From positions 1-64,000 of the forward strand of contig NZ_JACNML010000013.1 of assembly GCF_020005365.1 (NCBI RefSeq): a stretch of 64,000 bases of DNA. Direction: 5' to 3'. A program made the translations under genes and the position numbers. Shown piece by piece: positions 34,059 to 44,167 of the stretch (the first letter of the stretch is position 1; each line of letters starts with the position of its first letter). The DNA is from Kangiella shandongensis. GTDB taxonomy: Bacteria > Pseudomonadota > Gammaproteobacteria > Enterobacterales > Kangiellaceae. The notes under the pieces are model-generated. The model worked only from the letters and a program-made list of their open reading frames with translations, ran no database searches and was not told where the DNA came from.

Positions 34059-36051
34059 ATTCCTTACTCCTTTCCCCCTCAGGAGACCTTAAAATCGCGA
34101 TACAGTGCGTACCCTGACCAACCTCACTATGAATAATTAAATCACCACCAAAGCTTTGTAGCAAATAGCGGCATTGATAAACACCAATACCAATACCCGC
34201 ATTCCCCTTAGTAGTAGCAAACGGCTTGAACAATTGTTTGCGCATAAAGTCACTGTCCATGCCACTGCCTTTATCATGTATATGCCAGTGGACCTGTCCA
34301 TCATTCAGCTCAATTCGATGGGTCACGACACTGTCATCATCACTCGCTTCCAGCCCATTTTGATGCAAATGTTGAATTATATTCAACAAAGCGTCCTTAT
34401 CACCACTCACTTTCACCGCCGGTACCTTACCGATCAGTCGAGCTCGCTCCGCATCTTCCATAAAGGTATCGACGATTAACTTCAAATCGCACAATTTTTT
34501 CAGCTCGGAGCCCGAACGCCCTCGCTTTAACTGTCCCAGCATTTTATTGAGCCGACGCGTTGCACTACCCACTGTTTCAAAGGCATCATCGACAAACTCC
34601 TGATTGTCCCTGAAACGCTCGGCATTGTGTGTAATGAGCTCCAACTGGGCAGTAACGTTCTTAATATCATGCACCACAAAAGCCGATAAGCGGTTAAAGG
34701 CATCAAAGTGGCGCTGTTCATAAATCTGCGTCGTGGCCTCAAACATGGCTAAGTAACTTGCCATCTGCAACCCTGCTGCTTTTAATAAGTCATGATCTTC
34801 CCAGTTTAAAATGGGTTTACTGTAACTGGCTGCCAGCCCAACAATGCCGATCAGTTCATCATTGCGTCGTAACGGTATAAAAATCCGATGATGACGGAAT
34901 AATGGTTCACTCAAATCAATATCCAGGCCATGATAGATGCTGCGATCCTTTTGATACTCCTGTGTATCAATCACCCAGTTCGTGTTTTCGATAAACTGAA
35001 CCAAAGCCTCCGGCAGTTGATAGCTCATGTCATCCGACAGAGGCGACTCCCAGTGATCCACAAACGCAAATTTGTCGTTGCGTAAGCTCCACAACTTGCC
35101 CGCCGGGCTATCAATAATGTTAGCAATGGCTTTTATTGATAATTGATAATAATTACCAGTGACATTCGCTTCATCCAGCGCTCGATTAAAGCGAATCCAA
35201 CTTTCCCGGTAGTCATACTTATAGGCAGAAAACAGCTTCCGGTAGAGAATCTTCAGTTGCCCAAAGAAGCGTTTTTTATAAGCCAGAACCACAAAGCCCA
35301 CACCCGTCGTCAGTAGAAATGCCAACGCCAACTCCGAGTTCTTAATGGTAATCTCAATCAGAATATAGCCAACGACCGCAATCCAGCAATAAATCGCAAA
35401 AATATTCAGACCGCTTTCTGGTCGGTAACGCGGCAGGGCTTCGTTCAGTTGAAGACGATTATGCTCAATACCCTGCAAATGAATAATACTGAATGTTATG
35501 GCTAAGGCAGTAACGATTGAGCGAGAAATATCCAAAGCCTCTGGTGTGCGCGACTCATCCAGCATAAAAATCAGCATACACAACAAATCCCATACCAGAA
35601 TAAAGCCGATGGAGCCTGCCAGGCTGGCAATTTCTTTGCGGTAGGTTTCGGCGAACTGATTCCCTGCAATTTCAACAATGTGCAATAGCAATAATAGCAC
35701 CAGGCCGGCAAAACCCGGGTTGATCAGGTTTCCAAGCTGTCCTAAGTCATACCATTGCAGTGCCAACCAGGCTGACATTACAGCAGCAACGGCCACATTC
35801 AGCCAGATATTTGGCCTGGCGAACTTCCACATAAAAAGGGCCAGAGTGACATAAAAGCCAAACAGCCGAATCCATTCCACTAACCAGAAAGAGAGCTCAT
35901 GCGAGTCGTCGAGTAATTTGGCACCACTCCACATGGCTAACGTGGTCGCGATCACCAGCAACGGCCAGAATAGCGCAATACGCCGCCAGCGTACTAACGT
36001 TAAGACCAGTAAGTAAATAGCCAGAACGATACTGGCAATGAAACCTGCCAT
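34039..36051 (-). CDS. prsK: PrsK-type membrane sensor histidine kinase
   Basis: A 670-residue kinase. The first 300 residues hold about eight to ten membrane helices, the layout of PEP-CTERM system kinase PrsK. A GAF-like domain spans about 300-430 (HRIFIPLRRNDELIGIVGLA). The H-box FVVHDIKNVTAQLELI lies near 450 with the phospho-His. The ATPase has HQNGLEASDDD (N box), HDKGSGMDSDFM (G1) and FATTKGNAGIGIGVYQCR (F/G2). It is coupled to prsR. The signal is unknown. Confidence 0.9.
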   Translation of the reverse strand: MAGFIASIVLAIYLLVLTLVRWRRIALFWPLLVIATTLAMWSGAKLLDDSHELSFWLVEWIRLFGFYVTLALFMWKFARPNIWLNVAVAAVMSAWLALQWYDLGQLGNLINPGFAGLVLLLLLHIVEIAGNQFAETYRKEIASLAGSIGFILVWDLLCMLIFMLDESRTPEALDISRSIVTALAITFSIIHLQGIEHNRLQLNEALPRYRPESGLNIFAIYCWIAVVGYILIEITIKNSELALAFLLTTGVGFVVLAYKKRFFGQLKILYRKLFSAYKYDYRESWIRFNRALDEANVTGNYYQLSIKAIANIIDSPAGKLWSLRNDKFAFVDHWESPLSDDMSYQLPEALVQFIENTNWVIDTQEYQKDRSIYHGLDIDLSEPLFRHHRIFIPLRRNDELIGIVGLAASYSKPILNWEDHDLLKAAGLQMASYLAMFEATTQIYEQRHFDAFNRLSAFVVHDIKNVTAQLELITHNAERFRDNQEFVDDAFETVGSATRRLNKMLGQLKRGRSGSELKKLCDLKLIVDTFMEDAERARLIGKVPAVKVSGDKDALLNIIQHLHQNGLEASDDDSVVTHRIELNDGQVHWHIHDKGSGMDSDFMRKQLFKPFATTKGNAGIGIGVYQCRYLLQSFGGDLIIHSEVGQGTHCIAILRSPEGERSKEYDTEQT

Positions 36052-36167
36052 GGCATATTCATTGTTTTGGGTGAGTCTTTGTTATAAAAGAATTAGCGTG
36101 AAAGATCCACTACTAACGCCTTAGAAATCAATACTATAGTTGCTAGTAAAAAGATAATGCTCGAAAG

Positions 36168-36431
36168 TTAAATTGCGGTTGCTGCTTGCTGAATCTCAAC
36201 AAACTCAGTCAGAGACTGGACTGTTTCGAAGACTTCCCCTGAAAGTTCATCATCAGGAATTTCAATACCGAAGTTTTCCTCAATCTGCATTAAAATTGAG
36301 ACAATAGCCATGGAGTCGAACTCTGGCAAATTACCAATAAGCTGAGTATCGGCCGATAGATCATCCGGCGACAACGATAAGGTATCGCTCAGTAGCTCGA
36401 TCATTTTATTGATGTTAACTTCGTATGCCAT
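36168..36431 (-). CDS. acyl carrier protein-like, next to prsKR
   Basis: An 87-residue ACP fold. The phosphopantetheine Ser is in LPEFDSMAIVSILMQIEE near residue 40, with the typical DSM helix start. Helix one is MIELLSDTLSLSPDDL and the third region is IEIPDDELSGEVFETVQSL. Such ACPs occur in exosortase/EPS loci beside PrsK/PrsR and load unknown acyl groups. It lies 116 bases upstream of prsK on the same strand, so it may lead that transcript. No acyltransferase or ligase is nearby. Confidence 0.85.
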   Translation of the reverse strand: MAYEVNINKMIELLSDTLSLSPDDLSADTQLIGNLPEFDSMAIVSILMQIEENFGIEIPDDELSGEVFETVQSLTEFVEIQQAATAI

Positions 36432-36470
36432 ACGGCACTCTCCTCAAAAAAGGACTCAAAAACAACAAAA

Positions 36471-36524
36471 CCCAGCATTCACAGGCTGGGAGGCGGCAAA
36501 TTGTAGCAAAATCCATCGCTACAA
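36471..36524 (-). promoter_or_regulatory. operator-like repeat and leader hairpin of the ACP gene
   Basis: TTGTAGC at 36501-36507 and GCTACAA at 36518-36524 are a perfect inverted repeat. The right part on the minus strand reads CTACAAT, a possible -10. Downstream, CCCAGC at 36471-36476 pairs with GCTGGG at 36485-36490 and on the minus strand is followed by TTTTGTTGTTTTT, an intrinsic-terminator form lying in the ACP leader 40 bases before its ATG. Attenuation is possible. Confidence 0.4.
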
Positions 36525-36647
36525 ACACCTTTTTTGTCATTCAATTACAATAATTTCATGAAACCCTTCCACTGGCTTTTTGCTTTTGCTTAAATAGACT
36601 TCTTTACTGGTAAAACTACAACATCAAAGGTGCAATAGCGGACGGCC

Positions 36648-37880
36648 ATGCAGACCAATACTTCTTTTGACAAACAAAATCTCAAAGTGTTACTTCTCGA
36701 GGGTGTACATCCAGTAGCGGAAAAGATCTTTCATCAAGACGGCTATGAGAATGTCACTTACCATAAAACTGCCCTTTCACAAGACGAATTGCTTGCCACC
36801 ATCGGCGACTACCATTTTATTGGTATTCGCTCCCGTAGCCAACTCACTGACGAGGTTTTCGCTCAGGCAAAGAAGCTGTTCGCCGTCGGCTGCTTCTGTA
36901 TTGGAACCAATCAGGTCAACCTTAATGCCGCGCAAAATAAGGGCATCCCGGTCTTCAATGCGCCCTACTCCAATACCCGTAGCGTGGCCGAGCTGGTTTT
37001 AGGCGAAATGATCATGTTACTGCGCGGTATCCCCGCAAAGAATGCGGCTGCGCACCGAGGCGAGTGGCAAAAAAGCGCAGCCCATTCTAACGAAGCAAGG
37101 GGTAAAACCTTAGGTATTATTGGCTATGGCCATATCGGTACACAGCTAGGGATCCTCGCTGAAGGTATTGGCATGAAAGTCCGCTTCTACGATATCGAAA
37201 ATAAGTTGACTCTGGGCAATGCCGAACAGGTCGCCGAGCTTAACGAGCTTCTTGCCAGTTCCGATGTAGTCAGTCTGCATGTGCCGGAAACCCCACAAAC
37301 TAAAGGTATGATGGGTGCCGAACAAATTGCTCAAATGAAACAGGACAGTATTCTCATCAATGCCTCACGCGGCACGGTTGTTGATATAGCGGCATTGGCA
37401 CAGGCGCTGGAAGAGAAGCGTCTGGCAGGCGCCGCTATCGATGTTTTCCCGGCCGAGCCCAAGTCCAACAGTGAAGAATTCGTATCACCATTACGGGCAT
37501 TTGATAATGTGATATTAACGCCTCATATTGGCGGCAGCACGCAGGAAGCACAGGAAAACATTGCCATCGAAGTCGCCGACAAACTGATAAAGTACAGTAA
37601 TAACGGCTCCACCATGTCGGCTGTTAACTTCCCACAAGTATCGCTTCCCGAGCATGACAACCGTCACCGCATTCTTCATATTCACCAAAACCGCCCAGGT
37701 ATATTAACCCAGATAAACCAAATCCTATCCGAAAATGACGTTAATATTTCCGGACAATATTTACAGACCCAGGGCGAACTTGGTTATGTGGTGACCGATA
37801 TTGAAGAAGGATCAAGCCAGACAGCGTTGAAAAAGATGCGCCAGATTGAAGGGACTATCCGAACCAGGATTTTGTATTAA
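36648..37880 (+). CDS. serA: D-3-phosphoglycerate dehydrogenase
   Basis: A 410-residue enzyme, the first step of serine synthesis, same length as E. coli SerA. NAD motif: LGIIGYGHIGTQLGILAEGI near residue 155. The substrate/catalytic motifs SRGTVVDIAALAQALEE near 240 and PHIGGSTQEAQENIAIEVAD near 293 (catalytic His) are intact. A C-terminal ACT domain from about 340 (ILHIHQNRPGILTQINQILS) should give serine feedback inhibition. It supplies serine for glycine, feeding the gcv system nearby. Confidence 0.97.
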   Translation: MQTNTSFDKQNLKVLLLEGVHPVAEKIFHQDGYENVTYHKTALSQDELLATIGDYHFIGIRSRSQLTDEVFAQAKKLFAVGCFCIGTNQVNLNAAQNKGIPVFNAPYSNTRSVAELVLGEMIMLLRGIPAKNAAAHRGEWQKSAAHSNEARGKTLGIIGYGHIGTQLGILAEGIGMKVRFYDIENKLTLGNAEQVAELNELLASSDVVSLHVPETPQTKGMMGAEQIAQMKQDSILINASRGTVVDIAALAQALEEKRLAGAAIDVFPAEPKSNSEEFVSPLRAFDNVILTPHIGGSTQEAQENIAIEVADKLIKYSNNGSTMSAVNFPQVSLPEHDNRHRILHIHQNRPGILTQINQILSENDVNISGQYLQTQGELGYVVTDIEEGSSQTALKKMRQIEGTIRTRILY

Positions 37881-38081
37881 GTGGATGTCTGCACGTGACA
37901 TCTTCTCCCCCTTATATTGAGATAAACGAATCAAAAAATATAGCAAGCAAAATCTTGGATGATTTTGCTAAGAGTTTTCAGCATAAGGATGTGATGTAAA
38001 CTCTGGTGCGTTAAATATTTTATTATTCGTTTAGGTAGTCATGTTTTCATGACCTCAATATCTGGGGTGTCTTTTCTTTTG

Positions 38082-38115
38082 GTTCGTTTTCTTTGGACAA
38101 GCAAAGAAAATGAAC
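38082..38115. repeat. dispersed palindromic repeat in the serA-fba gap
   Basis: GTTCGTTTTCTTTG at 38082-38095 and CAAAGAAAATGAAC at 38102-38115 are inverse with one mismatch, around GACAAG. I recognise this form (GTTC..CTTTG-GACAAG-CAAAG..GAAC, after GTGTCTTTTCTTTTG) as a repeat common in intergenic regions of Proteobacteria. The whole 364-base gap 37881-38244 otherwise holds a weak 6-bp hairpin after serA (GATGTC/GACATC, 37882-37901), AT-rich DNA without a gene, and the fba terminator. Confidence 0.6.
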
Positions 38116-38196
38116 AAAATAACCAGCGCATATAGTTAGTTCCAAGGACTTTATGTATGTGTCATACCACTTTTAAAACTAACTTTTCTAAATTAT

Positions 38197-38226
38197 ATAA
38201 AAAAGGCCAGCGAATTGCTGGCCTTT
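38197..38226 (-). terminator. terminator of fba
   Basis: AAAGGCCAGC at 38202-38211 pairs with GCTGGCCTTT at 38217-38226 (loop GAATT); on the minus strand a run of T residues follows. It ends the gap-pgk-fba transcript. Confidence 0.88.
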
Positions 38227-38244
38227 AAAAGATAGCAAAAATGA

Positions 38245-39309
38245 TTACTTGACGCGAGGATCGAGTTTACCCGCTTTGTAATCCACTGCCATTTGTTCCA
38301 TATTGATTGGCTTGATCTTGCCAGCATTACCTGCAGTACCAAAGGCTTCGTAGCGTGCTTTACAGATTGCCTGCATCGCATCCTGTGCGGCACGGTTATA
38401 TTTACGTGGATCAAACTCTTTGGGATTGTGCTTCAAGAATTTACGCACCGCACCAGTCGCTGCCAAACGTAGATCAGTATCAATATTAACCTTACGCACA
38501 CCGTGCTTGATACCTTCCTGAATTTCTTCAACCGGCACACCGTAAGTTTCGCCCAGGTCACCGCCGTACTCGTTGATCACTGACAACCAGTCTTGCGGTA
38601 CTGATGAAGAGCCATGCATCACAAGGTGTGTATCAGGAATACGCTCGTGGATTTCTTTAATGCGCTTAATAGAAAGCACGTCACCCGTTGGTGGACGCGT
38701 AAATTTATAAGCACCATGAGACGTGCCGATGGCGATCGCTAAGGCGTCTACATGCGTATCTTTAACAAATTGCGCCGCTTCTTCTGGATCCGTTAGCAAC
38801 TGATCCATACTTAACTGGCCTTCGGCGCCAGAACCGTCTTCTTCACCTGCCATACCGGTTTCCAATGAGCCTAAACAACCCAACTCACCTTCTACAGAAA
38901 CACCACAGGCATGCGCCATATCGACTGCTAATTTAGTTACGCGAGAGTTGTACTCGTAACTCGCAGGCGTTTTCATATCTTCCTCAAGAGAACCATCCAT
39001 CATGACCGATGAAAAGCCCAGTTGAATCGACTGCTGACAAACTGCAGGTGATGCACCGTGGTCCTGGTGCATACAGACTGGGATATGCGGGAATTCTTCC
39101 GTCGCCGCCAAGATCAGGTGACGTAAGAAGTTTGAACCTGCATATTTACGCGCACCTGCTGATGCTTGAACGATAACAGGACTATCAGTTTCATCCGCAG
39201 CCTGCATCACCGCACGCATTTGCTCCAGGTTATTCACGTTAAATGCCGGAATACCGTAATCATTTTCTGCTGCATGATCCAGTAATTGGCGTAATGTAAT
39301 TAATGCCAT
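38245..39309 (-). CDS. fba: fructose-bisphosphate aldolase, class II
   Basis: A 354-residue zinc aldolase that splits fructose-1,6-bisphosphate. The metal/substrate motifs are ICMHQ-like [20 protein letters not shown] near residue 78 (zinc His, Asp), [20 protein letters not shown] near 100 and [20 protein letters not shown] near 280. It belongs to the CbbA-like branch, starting [20 protein letters not shown], rather than the E. coli FbaA branch. It follows pgk by 80 bases on the same strand. Confidence 0.96.
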   Translation of the reverse strand: MALITLRQLLDHAAENDYGIPAFNVNNLEQMRAVMQAADETDSPVIVQASAGARKYAGSNFLRHLILAATEEFPHIPVCMHQDHGASPAVCQQSIQLGFSSVMMDGSLEEDMKTPASYEYNSRVTKLAVDMAHACGVSVEGELGCLGSLETGMAGEEDGSGAEGQLSMDQLLTDPEEAAQFVKDTHVDALAIAIGTSHGAYKFTRPPTGDVLSIKRIKEIHERIPDTHLVMHGSSSVPQDWLSVINEYGGDLGETYGVPVEEIQEGIKHGVRKVNIDTDLRLAATGAVRKFLKHNPKEFDPRKYNRAAQDAMQAICKARYEAFGTAGNAGKIKPINMEQMAVDYKAGKLDPRVK

Positions 39310-39389
39310 CTTGTTATCCTCTTAAACTCTATAACTGTTTAATATTTAAATTCTTCACGCTAGGTTAATTAGCTGATTTTTTGAAGAAG

Positions 39390-40565
39390 CTACTTCGCAC
39401 GCTCTTCTAAAATTGCTACTGCTGGTAACTCTTTCCCTTCCAAAAACTCAAGGAAGGCTCCGCCACCCGTCGAAATATACGAGACTTTATCTTTAATACC
39501 GTATTTATCTACTGCTGCAAGGGTATCACCGCCACCAGCAATAGAAAAAGCATCACTTTCTGCAATCGCTTTTGAAATCGCCTCGGTACCCGCGCCAAAC
39601 TGATCGAACTCAAACACGCCGACTGGACCATTCCAGACGATGGTTTTGGCTTCTTTTAATATTTCCGCTAAGTGCTCAGCTGACTTAGGGCCAATATCAA
39701 AGATCATATCATCCTCAGCAACCTCATCGACCGATTTGGTCTCAGCCACTGCGCTTTCCGAAAACTCTTTACCCGTAACCACATCAACTGGAACCGGAAT
39801 CTCGCCACCTTTGGCCTGCGCCTGTTCGATTAAACGCTTAGCTTCAGGAATCAAGTCCTCTTCGCACAATGACTTACCCACAGGCTTGCCCGTTGCTGCA
39901 ATAAACGTATTGGCAATACCACCACCGACGATTAACTGATCGACCACAGTTGACAAAGAATCCAAAACGGTCAGCTTGGTGGAGACTTTAGAGCCACCGA
40001 CAATCGCCACCATCGGACGGGCCGGGTTATCTAACGCTTTACCTAAAGCCTCTAACTCTCCAGCCAATAAAGGCCCTGCACATGCCACTGGTGCAAACTT
40101 TGCGACACCATGAGTCGACGCCTGAGCTCGATGTGCCGTACCGAAAGCATCATTCACAAACACATCGCACAGATCCGCATACATTTTTGACAGACGCTCA
40201 TCATTAGCTTTCTCACCAACGTTACAACGAACGTTTTCAAAAATGACCACCTCACCCTGTTCAGCCTCAACACCATCAAGATACTCGCTGATCAGACGCA
40301 CAGGCGCGTCCAACAGATTATCCAAATACTCTGCGATCAGTTTCATCGAGTCTTTTTCGGTCAAAACACCTTCGGCTGGACGACCACGGTGAGACATCAC
40401 CATTACTTTAGCGCCTTTCTCCAACGCTAATTTAATGGTCGGCAGCGATGCCTGGATGCGTGCATCACTGGTAATCTTGCCGTCTTTCACCGGCACATTC
40501 AGATCTTCACGAATAAGGACTCGCTTACCTTCTAGATCCAAATCAGACATTCTTAAAACGTTCAT
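39390..40565 (-). CDS. pgk: phosphoglycerate kinase
   Basis: A 391-residue glycolytic kinase. Substrate motif [20 protein letters not shown] near residue 15, [10 protein letters not shown] near 60, hinge and nucleotide motifs [19 protein letters not shown] near 190, [12 protein letters not shown] near 325 and [16 protein letters not shown] near 350. The start [16 protein letters not shown] parallels E. coli MSVIKMTDLDLAGKRV. It is separated from gap by 314 bases carrying a terminator-like hairpin and a palindromic element, so it may have its own promoter. Confidence 0.97.
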   Translation of the reverse strand: MNVLRMSDLDLEGKRVLIREDLNVPVKDGKITSDARIQASLPTIKLALEKGAKVMVMSHRGRPAEGVLTEKDSMKLIAEYLDNLLDAPVRLISEYLDGVEAEQGEVVIFENVRCNVGEKANDERLSKMYADLCDVFVNDAFGTAHRAQASTHGVAKFAPVACAGPLLAGELEALGKALDNPARPMVAIVGGSKVSTKLTVLDSLSTVVDQLIVGGGIANTFIAATGKPVGKSLCEEDLIPEAKRLIEQAQAKGGEIPVPVDVVTGKEFSESAVAETKSVDEVAEDDMIFDIGPKSAEHLAEILKEAKTIVWNGPVGVFEFDQFGAGTEAISKAIAESDAFSIAGGGDTLAAVDKYGIKDKVSYISTGGGAFLEFLEGKELPAVAILEERAK

Positions 40566-40607
40566 GTTTTAGAACCTTTATTCAATAAATTATTAAATCT
40601 TCAAATA

Positions 40608-40638
40608 ACAAAAAAGACTTTCCGCAAAAGCCTTTTTT
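40608..40638. terminator. bidirectional terminator-like hairpin between gap and pgk
   Basis: AAAAAAGACTTT at 40610-40621 pairs, with one mismatch, with AAAGCCTTTTTT at 40627-40638. The stem is flanked by A and T runs, so it could stop either strand; on the minus strand it would end gap mRNA before pgk. The gap 40566-40879 also has an 8-bp inverted repeat GCAGCCTG/CAGGCTGC (40647-40654, 40694-40701) and no gene. Confidence 0.55.
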
Positions 40639-40784
40639 ATTACAACGCAGCCTGCAACTCTTAAGTACAAAGTAAGCAGATTCCCGCTCAACCCAGGCTG
40701 CTTTATCTCACATTGCGATTCACCTTGTCCGCGGGAATGACGCTTAAATTAACCCATATCTCTAGCGAGAATTTCTTTTGTTAG

Positions 40785-40870
40785 ACAAGGCGCTTAGTGT
40801 TTTTAACGAATGACGTGTATGACTAATACACCAATGAGTTAAAAACACTAAGCAACACCGTATAACGGAA
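40785..40870. repeat. dispersed palindromic intergenic element, copy 2
   Basis: GCTTAGTGTTTTTAAC at 40792-40807 is exactly inverse to GTTAAAAACACTAAGC at 40838-40853, a perfect 16-bp repeat. The 30-base centre holds a smaller GTGTAT/ATACAC palindrome. An ACAAGGCG box precedes it and CAACACCGTATAACG follows. The layout matches the element at 18080-18161, though the arms differ in sequence, as expected if each copy keeps its pairing but not its bases. Confidence 0.6.
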
Positions 40871-40879
40871 GAAAGGCCG

Positions 40880-41881
40880 CTAGACGGACATCATTTTTAT
40901 TGCAACATCTAACATACGGTTCGAGAAACCCCACTCGTTATCATACCAGGTCACTACTTTTACTAAGTTGCCACCCATAACACGAGTCTGGCCTTCATCG
41001 AACGTTGACGATGCTGGGCTATGATTAAAGTCGATTGAAACCAGTGGTTCGTCGTTATAGCACAGGACGTGACCATCTGCTGCTTTCTTAACGATTTCGT
41101 TAATTTCTTCTACGCTGGTATCGCGCCCCGCCTTGAACGTCAGATCAACGCACGATACGTTAATGGTTGGTACGCGCATAGCGAAACCGTCCATCTTACC
41201 GTTCAATTCTGGAAGTACTAAACCAACGGCTTTTGCAGCACCTGTTTTTGTTGGGATAATGCTTTGCGCTGCTGCACGAGCACGACGCAGGTCTTTGTGC
41301 TGGTTATCGATTAACTTCTGATCGTTAGTATAGGCATGAATGGTGTTAACCAAGCCTGACTCGATACCAACGCTATCGTTTAATACTTTCGCCAGTGGAG
41401 CCAAGCAGTTTGTTGTGCATGATGCATTTGAAACTACGCGATGCTCTGGCTTTAAGATGTCATCGTTAACACCGAATACTACAGTTGCATCAACATCGGC
41501 TGCGCCTGGTGCTGAAATAAGTACTTTTTTAGCGCCGCCTTTGAAGTGCTTTGAGGCTCCGGCCTGATCTTTAAACACACCAGTACACTCAAATACGACG
41601 TCCACATCCTGATCGCCCCAAGGAATTAACTCTGGGTTACGTTCTGCGTACAACTTAATTTTATCGCCGTTGACGATAAGGTATTCGCCGTCGGTTGAAA
41701 CGTCAGCGTTAAAACGACCGTGAGTGGTATCGTATTTCGTTAAGTGCTTTGTAGTTTCCGCTGGGTGTGAAGAGTTGATGGCAACTACTTCAATACGATC
41801 ACGGTAACCGTGTTCATAAATTGCACGTAACGCTGTACGACCAATACGACCATAACCATTAATTGCTACTTTAACTGTCAT
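40880..41881 (-). CDS. gap: glyceraldehyde-3-phosphate dehydrogenase
   Basis: A 333-residue type I enzyme. NAD site [20 protein letters not shown] at the start, catalytic Cys in [20 protein letters not shown] near residue 150, and the C-terminal [20 protein letters not shown] 41881 has a GGAG site upstream; an earlier TTG start is unlikely. In E. coli the gene in this position is epd (erythrose-4-phosphate dehydrogenase). With no second gap in the window, either activity is possible, though glycolytic GAPDH is the simplest reading. Confidence 0.92.
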   Translation of the reverse strand: MTVKVAINGYGRIGRTALRAIYEHGYRDRIEVVAINSSHPAETTKHLTKYDTTHGRFNADVSTDGEYLIVNGDKIKLYAERNPELIPWGDQDVDVVFECTGVFKDQAGASKHFKGGAKKVLISAPGAADVDATVVFGVNDDILKPEHRVVSNASCTTNCLAPLAKVLNDSVGIESGLVNTIHAYTNDQKLIDNQHKDLRRARAAAQSIIPTKTGAAKAVGLVLPELNGKMDGFAMRVPTINVSCVDLTFKAGRDTSVEEINEIVKKAADGHVLCYNDEPLVSIDFNHSPASSTFDEGQTRVMGGNLVKVVTWYDNEWGFSNRMLDVAIKMMSV

Positions 41882-41984
41882 TTGCTTCTCCAAAATTTGC
41901 AGTCTTTAGGGCTTATTTTGTAACCACATTAAGCAGGTCAGCTCCATAACAGGGTCGTCATGGGTGCTTCCCTACTCGTTATGA

Positions 41985-44021
41985 TTAATCCAGTAAGCCA
42001 CCTTCGTCTAACATGTCTTCCGCTACAGCAGTTACGTTTTCTACTGTAAAACCGAAATGCTCAAATAAATCACCTGCCGGCGCTGACTCACCAAAGCTTG
42101 TCATGCCAACAATTTGCCCTTCCAGGCCAACATATTTGTACCAGTAATCAGCGATAGCCGCTTCAATCGCGATACGGGCAGGCACATCAGCAGGCAATAC
42201 ACTTTCTTTATATGCTGCTTCCTGTACATCGAATGTATCTGTCGATGGCATAGAAACGACGCGAACCTGTTTACCTTTCGCTTTTAAGCTAGCAGCGACT
42301 TCTACCGCTAACGCTACCTCAGAACCGGTTGCGATCAGAATCAACTCAGGCTTTTCTTCGCTATCCACTAAAACATAACCACCCTTCGCAACGTCAGTTA
42401 ACTGCTGCTGATCACGCTCCTGATGCGGTAACCCCTGGCGACTTAAGCTTAGCGCTGTCGGACCATCGCGACGTACAATCGCCGCTTTCCACGCGACGGC
42501 AGTTTCGACTGCATCGCACGGACGCCATACCGAACAATTTGGTGTAGTCCGTAAATTAGCTAGCTGCTCGATCGGCTGATGAGTCGGGCCGTCTTCACCC
42601 AAACCGATAGAATCGTGAGTGAAAACATAAATGGCCTGCTGCTTCATCAGGGCTGCCATGCGAACCGCGTTACGGGCGTACTCCATGAAAATCAGGAAGG
42701 TACCACCGTACGGCATTAAACCACCATGTAACGCCATACCATTCATGATGGCACACATACCAAATTCACGGACCCCATAATACAGGTAGTTTCCGCTGGC
42801 ATCTTTCGCCGTAATGGCTTTTGACTGTTCATTAATGGTCAGATTAGAGCCCGCCAAGTCGGCCGAGCCACCCAGCATTTCCGGTAACAATGGCGCATAA
42901 GCATTAAGTGCCATTTGTGAAGCTTTACGGCTCGCGACCGTAGGGCCTTCAGCCTGTAGTTGTTTAATGTATTTCTGTGCTTCTTCAGTAAAGTTGTTCG
43001 GTAAACGCTTATCCAAACGACGCTTAAGCTCATCGGCCAGCTCGGGGTGCGCTTCACGGTAAGCAATAAATTTCTGATCCCAGTCGCTCTGCAACTTTTG
43101 TCCGGCATCTCTCTTGTCCCAGGCATCGGCAATATCTTGTGGCACTTCAAAAGCCGCGTGAGGCCAGTTCAATTCTTTACGAGCCAACTCGATCTCGTCA
43201 TCACCTAATGGCGCGCCATGACACGATTCTTTACCTTGCTTATTCGGTGAACCAAAGCCAATCACGGTTTTACAGCAGATTAATGTCGGACGCTCACTAT
43301 CCCCGCGAGCCTCTTCAATAGCATTCTTAATCGCTTCAGGATCGTGGCCATCAACATCGGAAATCACCTGCCAGCCATACGACTCAAAGCGCTTAGGGGT
43401 ATCGTCGGAGAACCAGCCATCGACGTCACCATCGATCGAGATGCCGTTGTCGTCCCAGAATGCAATCAATTTACCCAGGCCAAGCGTACCGGCCAACGAG
43501 CAGACTTCATGAGAGATACCTTCCATCATGCAACCATCACCCATAAAAACATAAGTGAAGTGATCGACGATATCGTGCCCAGGGCGGTTAAATTGCGCTG
43601 CTAAGGTTTTCTCAGCAATAGCGAAGCCCACAGCATTGGCAATACCCTGTCCCAGTGGACCTGTCGTGGTTTCAACGCCAGGCGTATAGCCGTACTCAGG
43701 ATGGCCCGGAGTTTTCGAGTGTAACTGTCTGAAATTCTTAATATCATCAAGGCTGACATTGTAACCTGATAAATGCAGCAGTGAGTAAACCAGCATGGAA
43801 CCATGACCGTTCGACATTACAAAACGATCACGATTAACCCAGTCTGGGTTGGTTGGATTGTGTTTTAAATAGTCGCCCCAAAGAACTTGAGCGATATCAG
43901 CCATCCCCATGGGAGCGCCAGGATGTCCTGACTTGGCTTTTTGGACCGCGTCCATGCTTAAAGCACGGATTGCGTTAGCTAATTGAAAACGACTTGGCGT
44001 GTCATTACCAGAAGTGGACAT
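41985..44021 (-). CDS. tkt: transketolase
   Basis: A 678-residue thiamine-diphosphate enzyme of the pentose phosphate path. ThDP motif [20 protein letters not shown] near residue 155 ending near [31 protein letters not shown] with active-site His near 66, and the pyrimidine-site Glu in [20 protein letters not shown] near 405. ATG 44021 has GGAG before it. It precedes gap by about 100 bases on the same strand, so tkt-gap-pgk-fba may form one regulated block together with rpiA elsewhere. Confidence 0.97.
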   Translation of the reverse strand: MSTSGNDTPSRFQLANAIRALSMDAVQKAKSGHPGAPMGMADIAQVLWGDYLKHNPTNPDWVNRDRFVMSNGHGSMLVYSLLHLSGYNVSLDDIKNFRQLHSKTPGHPEYGYTPGVETTTGPLGQGIANAVGFAIAEKTLAAQFNRPGHDIVDHFTYVFMGDGCMMEGISHEVCSLAGTLGLGKLIAFWDDNGISIDGDVDGWFSDDTPKRFESYGWQVISDVDGHDPEAIKNAIEEARGDSERPTLICCKTVIGFGSPNKQGKESCHGAPLGDDEIELARKELNWPHAAFEVPQDIADAWDKRDAGQKLQSDWDQKFIAYREAHPELADELKRRLDKRLPNNFTEEAQKYIKQLQAEGPTVASRKASQMALNAYAPLLPEMLGGSADLAGSNLTINEQSKAITAKDASGNYLYYGVREFGMCAIMNGMALHGGLMPYGGTFLIFMEYARNAVRMAALMKQQAIYVFTHDSIGLGEDGPTHQPIEQLANLRTTPNCSVWRPCDAVETAVAWKAAIVRRDGPTALSLSRQGLPHQERDQQQLTDVAKGGYVLVDSEEKPELILIATGSEVALAVEVAASLKAKGKQVRVVSMPSTDTFDVQEAAYKESVLPADVPARIAIEAAIADYWYKYVGLEGQIVGMTSFGESAPAGDLFEHFGFTVENVTAVAEDMLDEGGLLD

Positions 44022-44086
44022 CGAATCTCCTAATGATGTGAGTAGGGCCAGCAATTTTTAGGGCGCTTATTGTCTCAAACCGCGCA

Positions 44087-44115
44087 CAGCCAATCAAATA
44101 AATTGGCTGTTTTTT
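44087..44115 (+). terminator. plus-strand terminator-like hairpin upstream of tkt
   Basis: CAGCCAAT at 44087-44094 pairs with ATTGGCTG at 44102-44109 and is followed on the plus strand by six T residues. No plus-strand gene lies to its left, so it may stop antisense transcription from the tkt promoter region, or be part of the long 3' region of the downstream sensor gene. Confidence 0.5.
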
Positions 44116-44167
44116 ATTCAAATTCACGATTTTTTACTGGCGTTCGCTGCAGAAGCTTCGTTTTTCC

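Noticed and set aside
34039-36647. Sigma-54 promoter near prsKR, ACP or serA
   Set aside because: No TGGCAC-N5-TTGC match was found by eye in these upstream regions.
40880-41881. Assigning the dehydrogenase as epd (erythrose-4-phosphate dehydrogenase)
   Set aside because: The position suits epd, but the sequence alone does not separate the two, and glycolytic GAPDH is the simpler reading in a tkt-gap-pgk-fba block.
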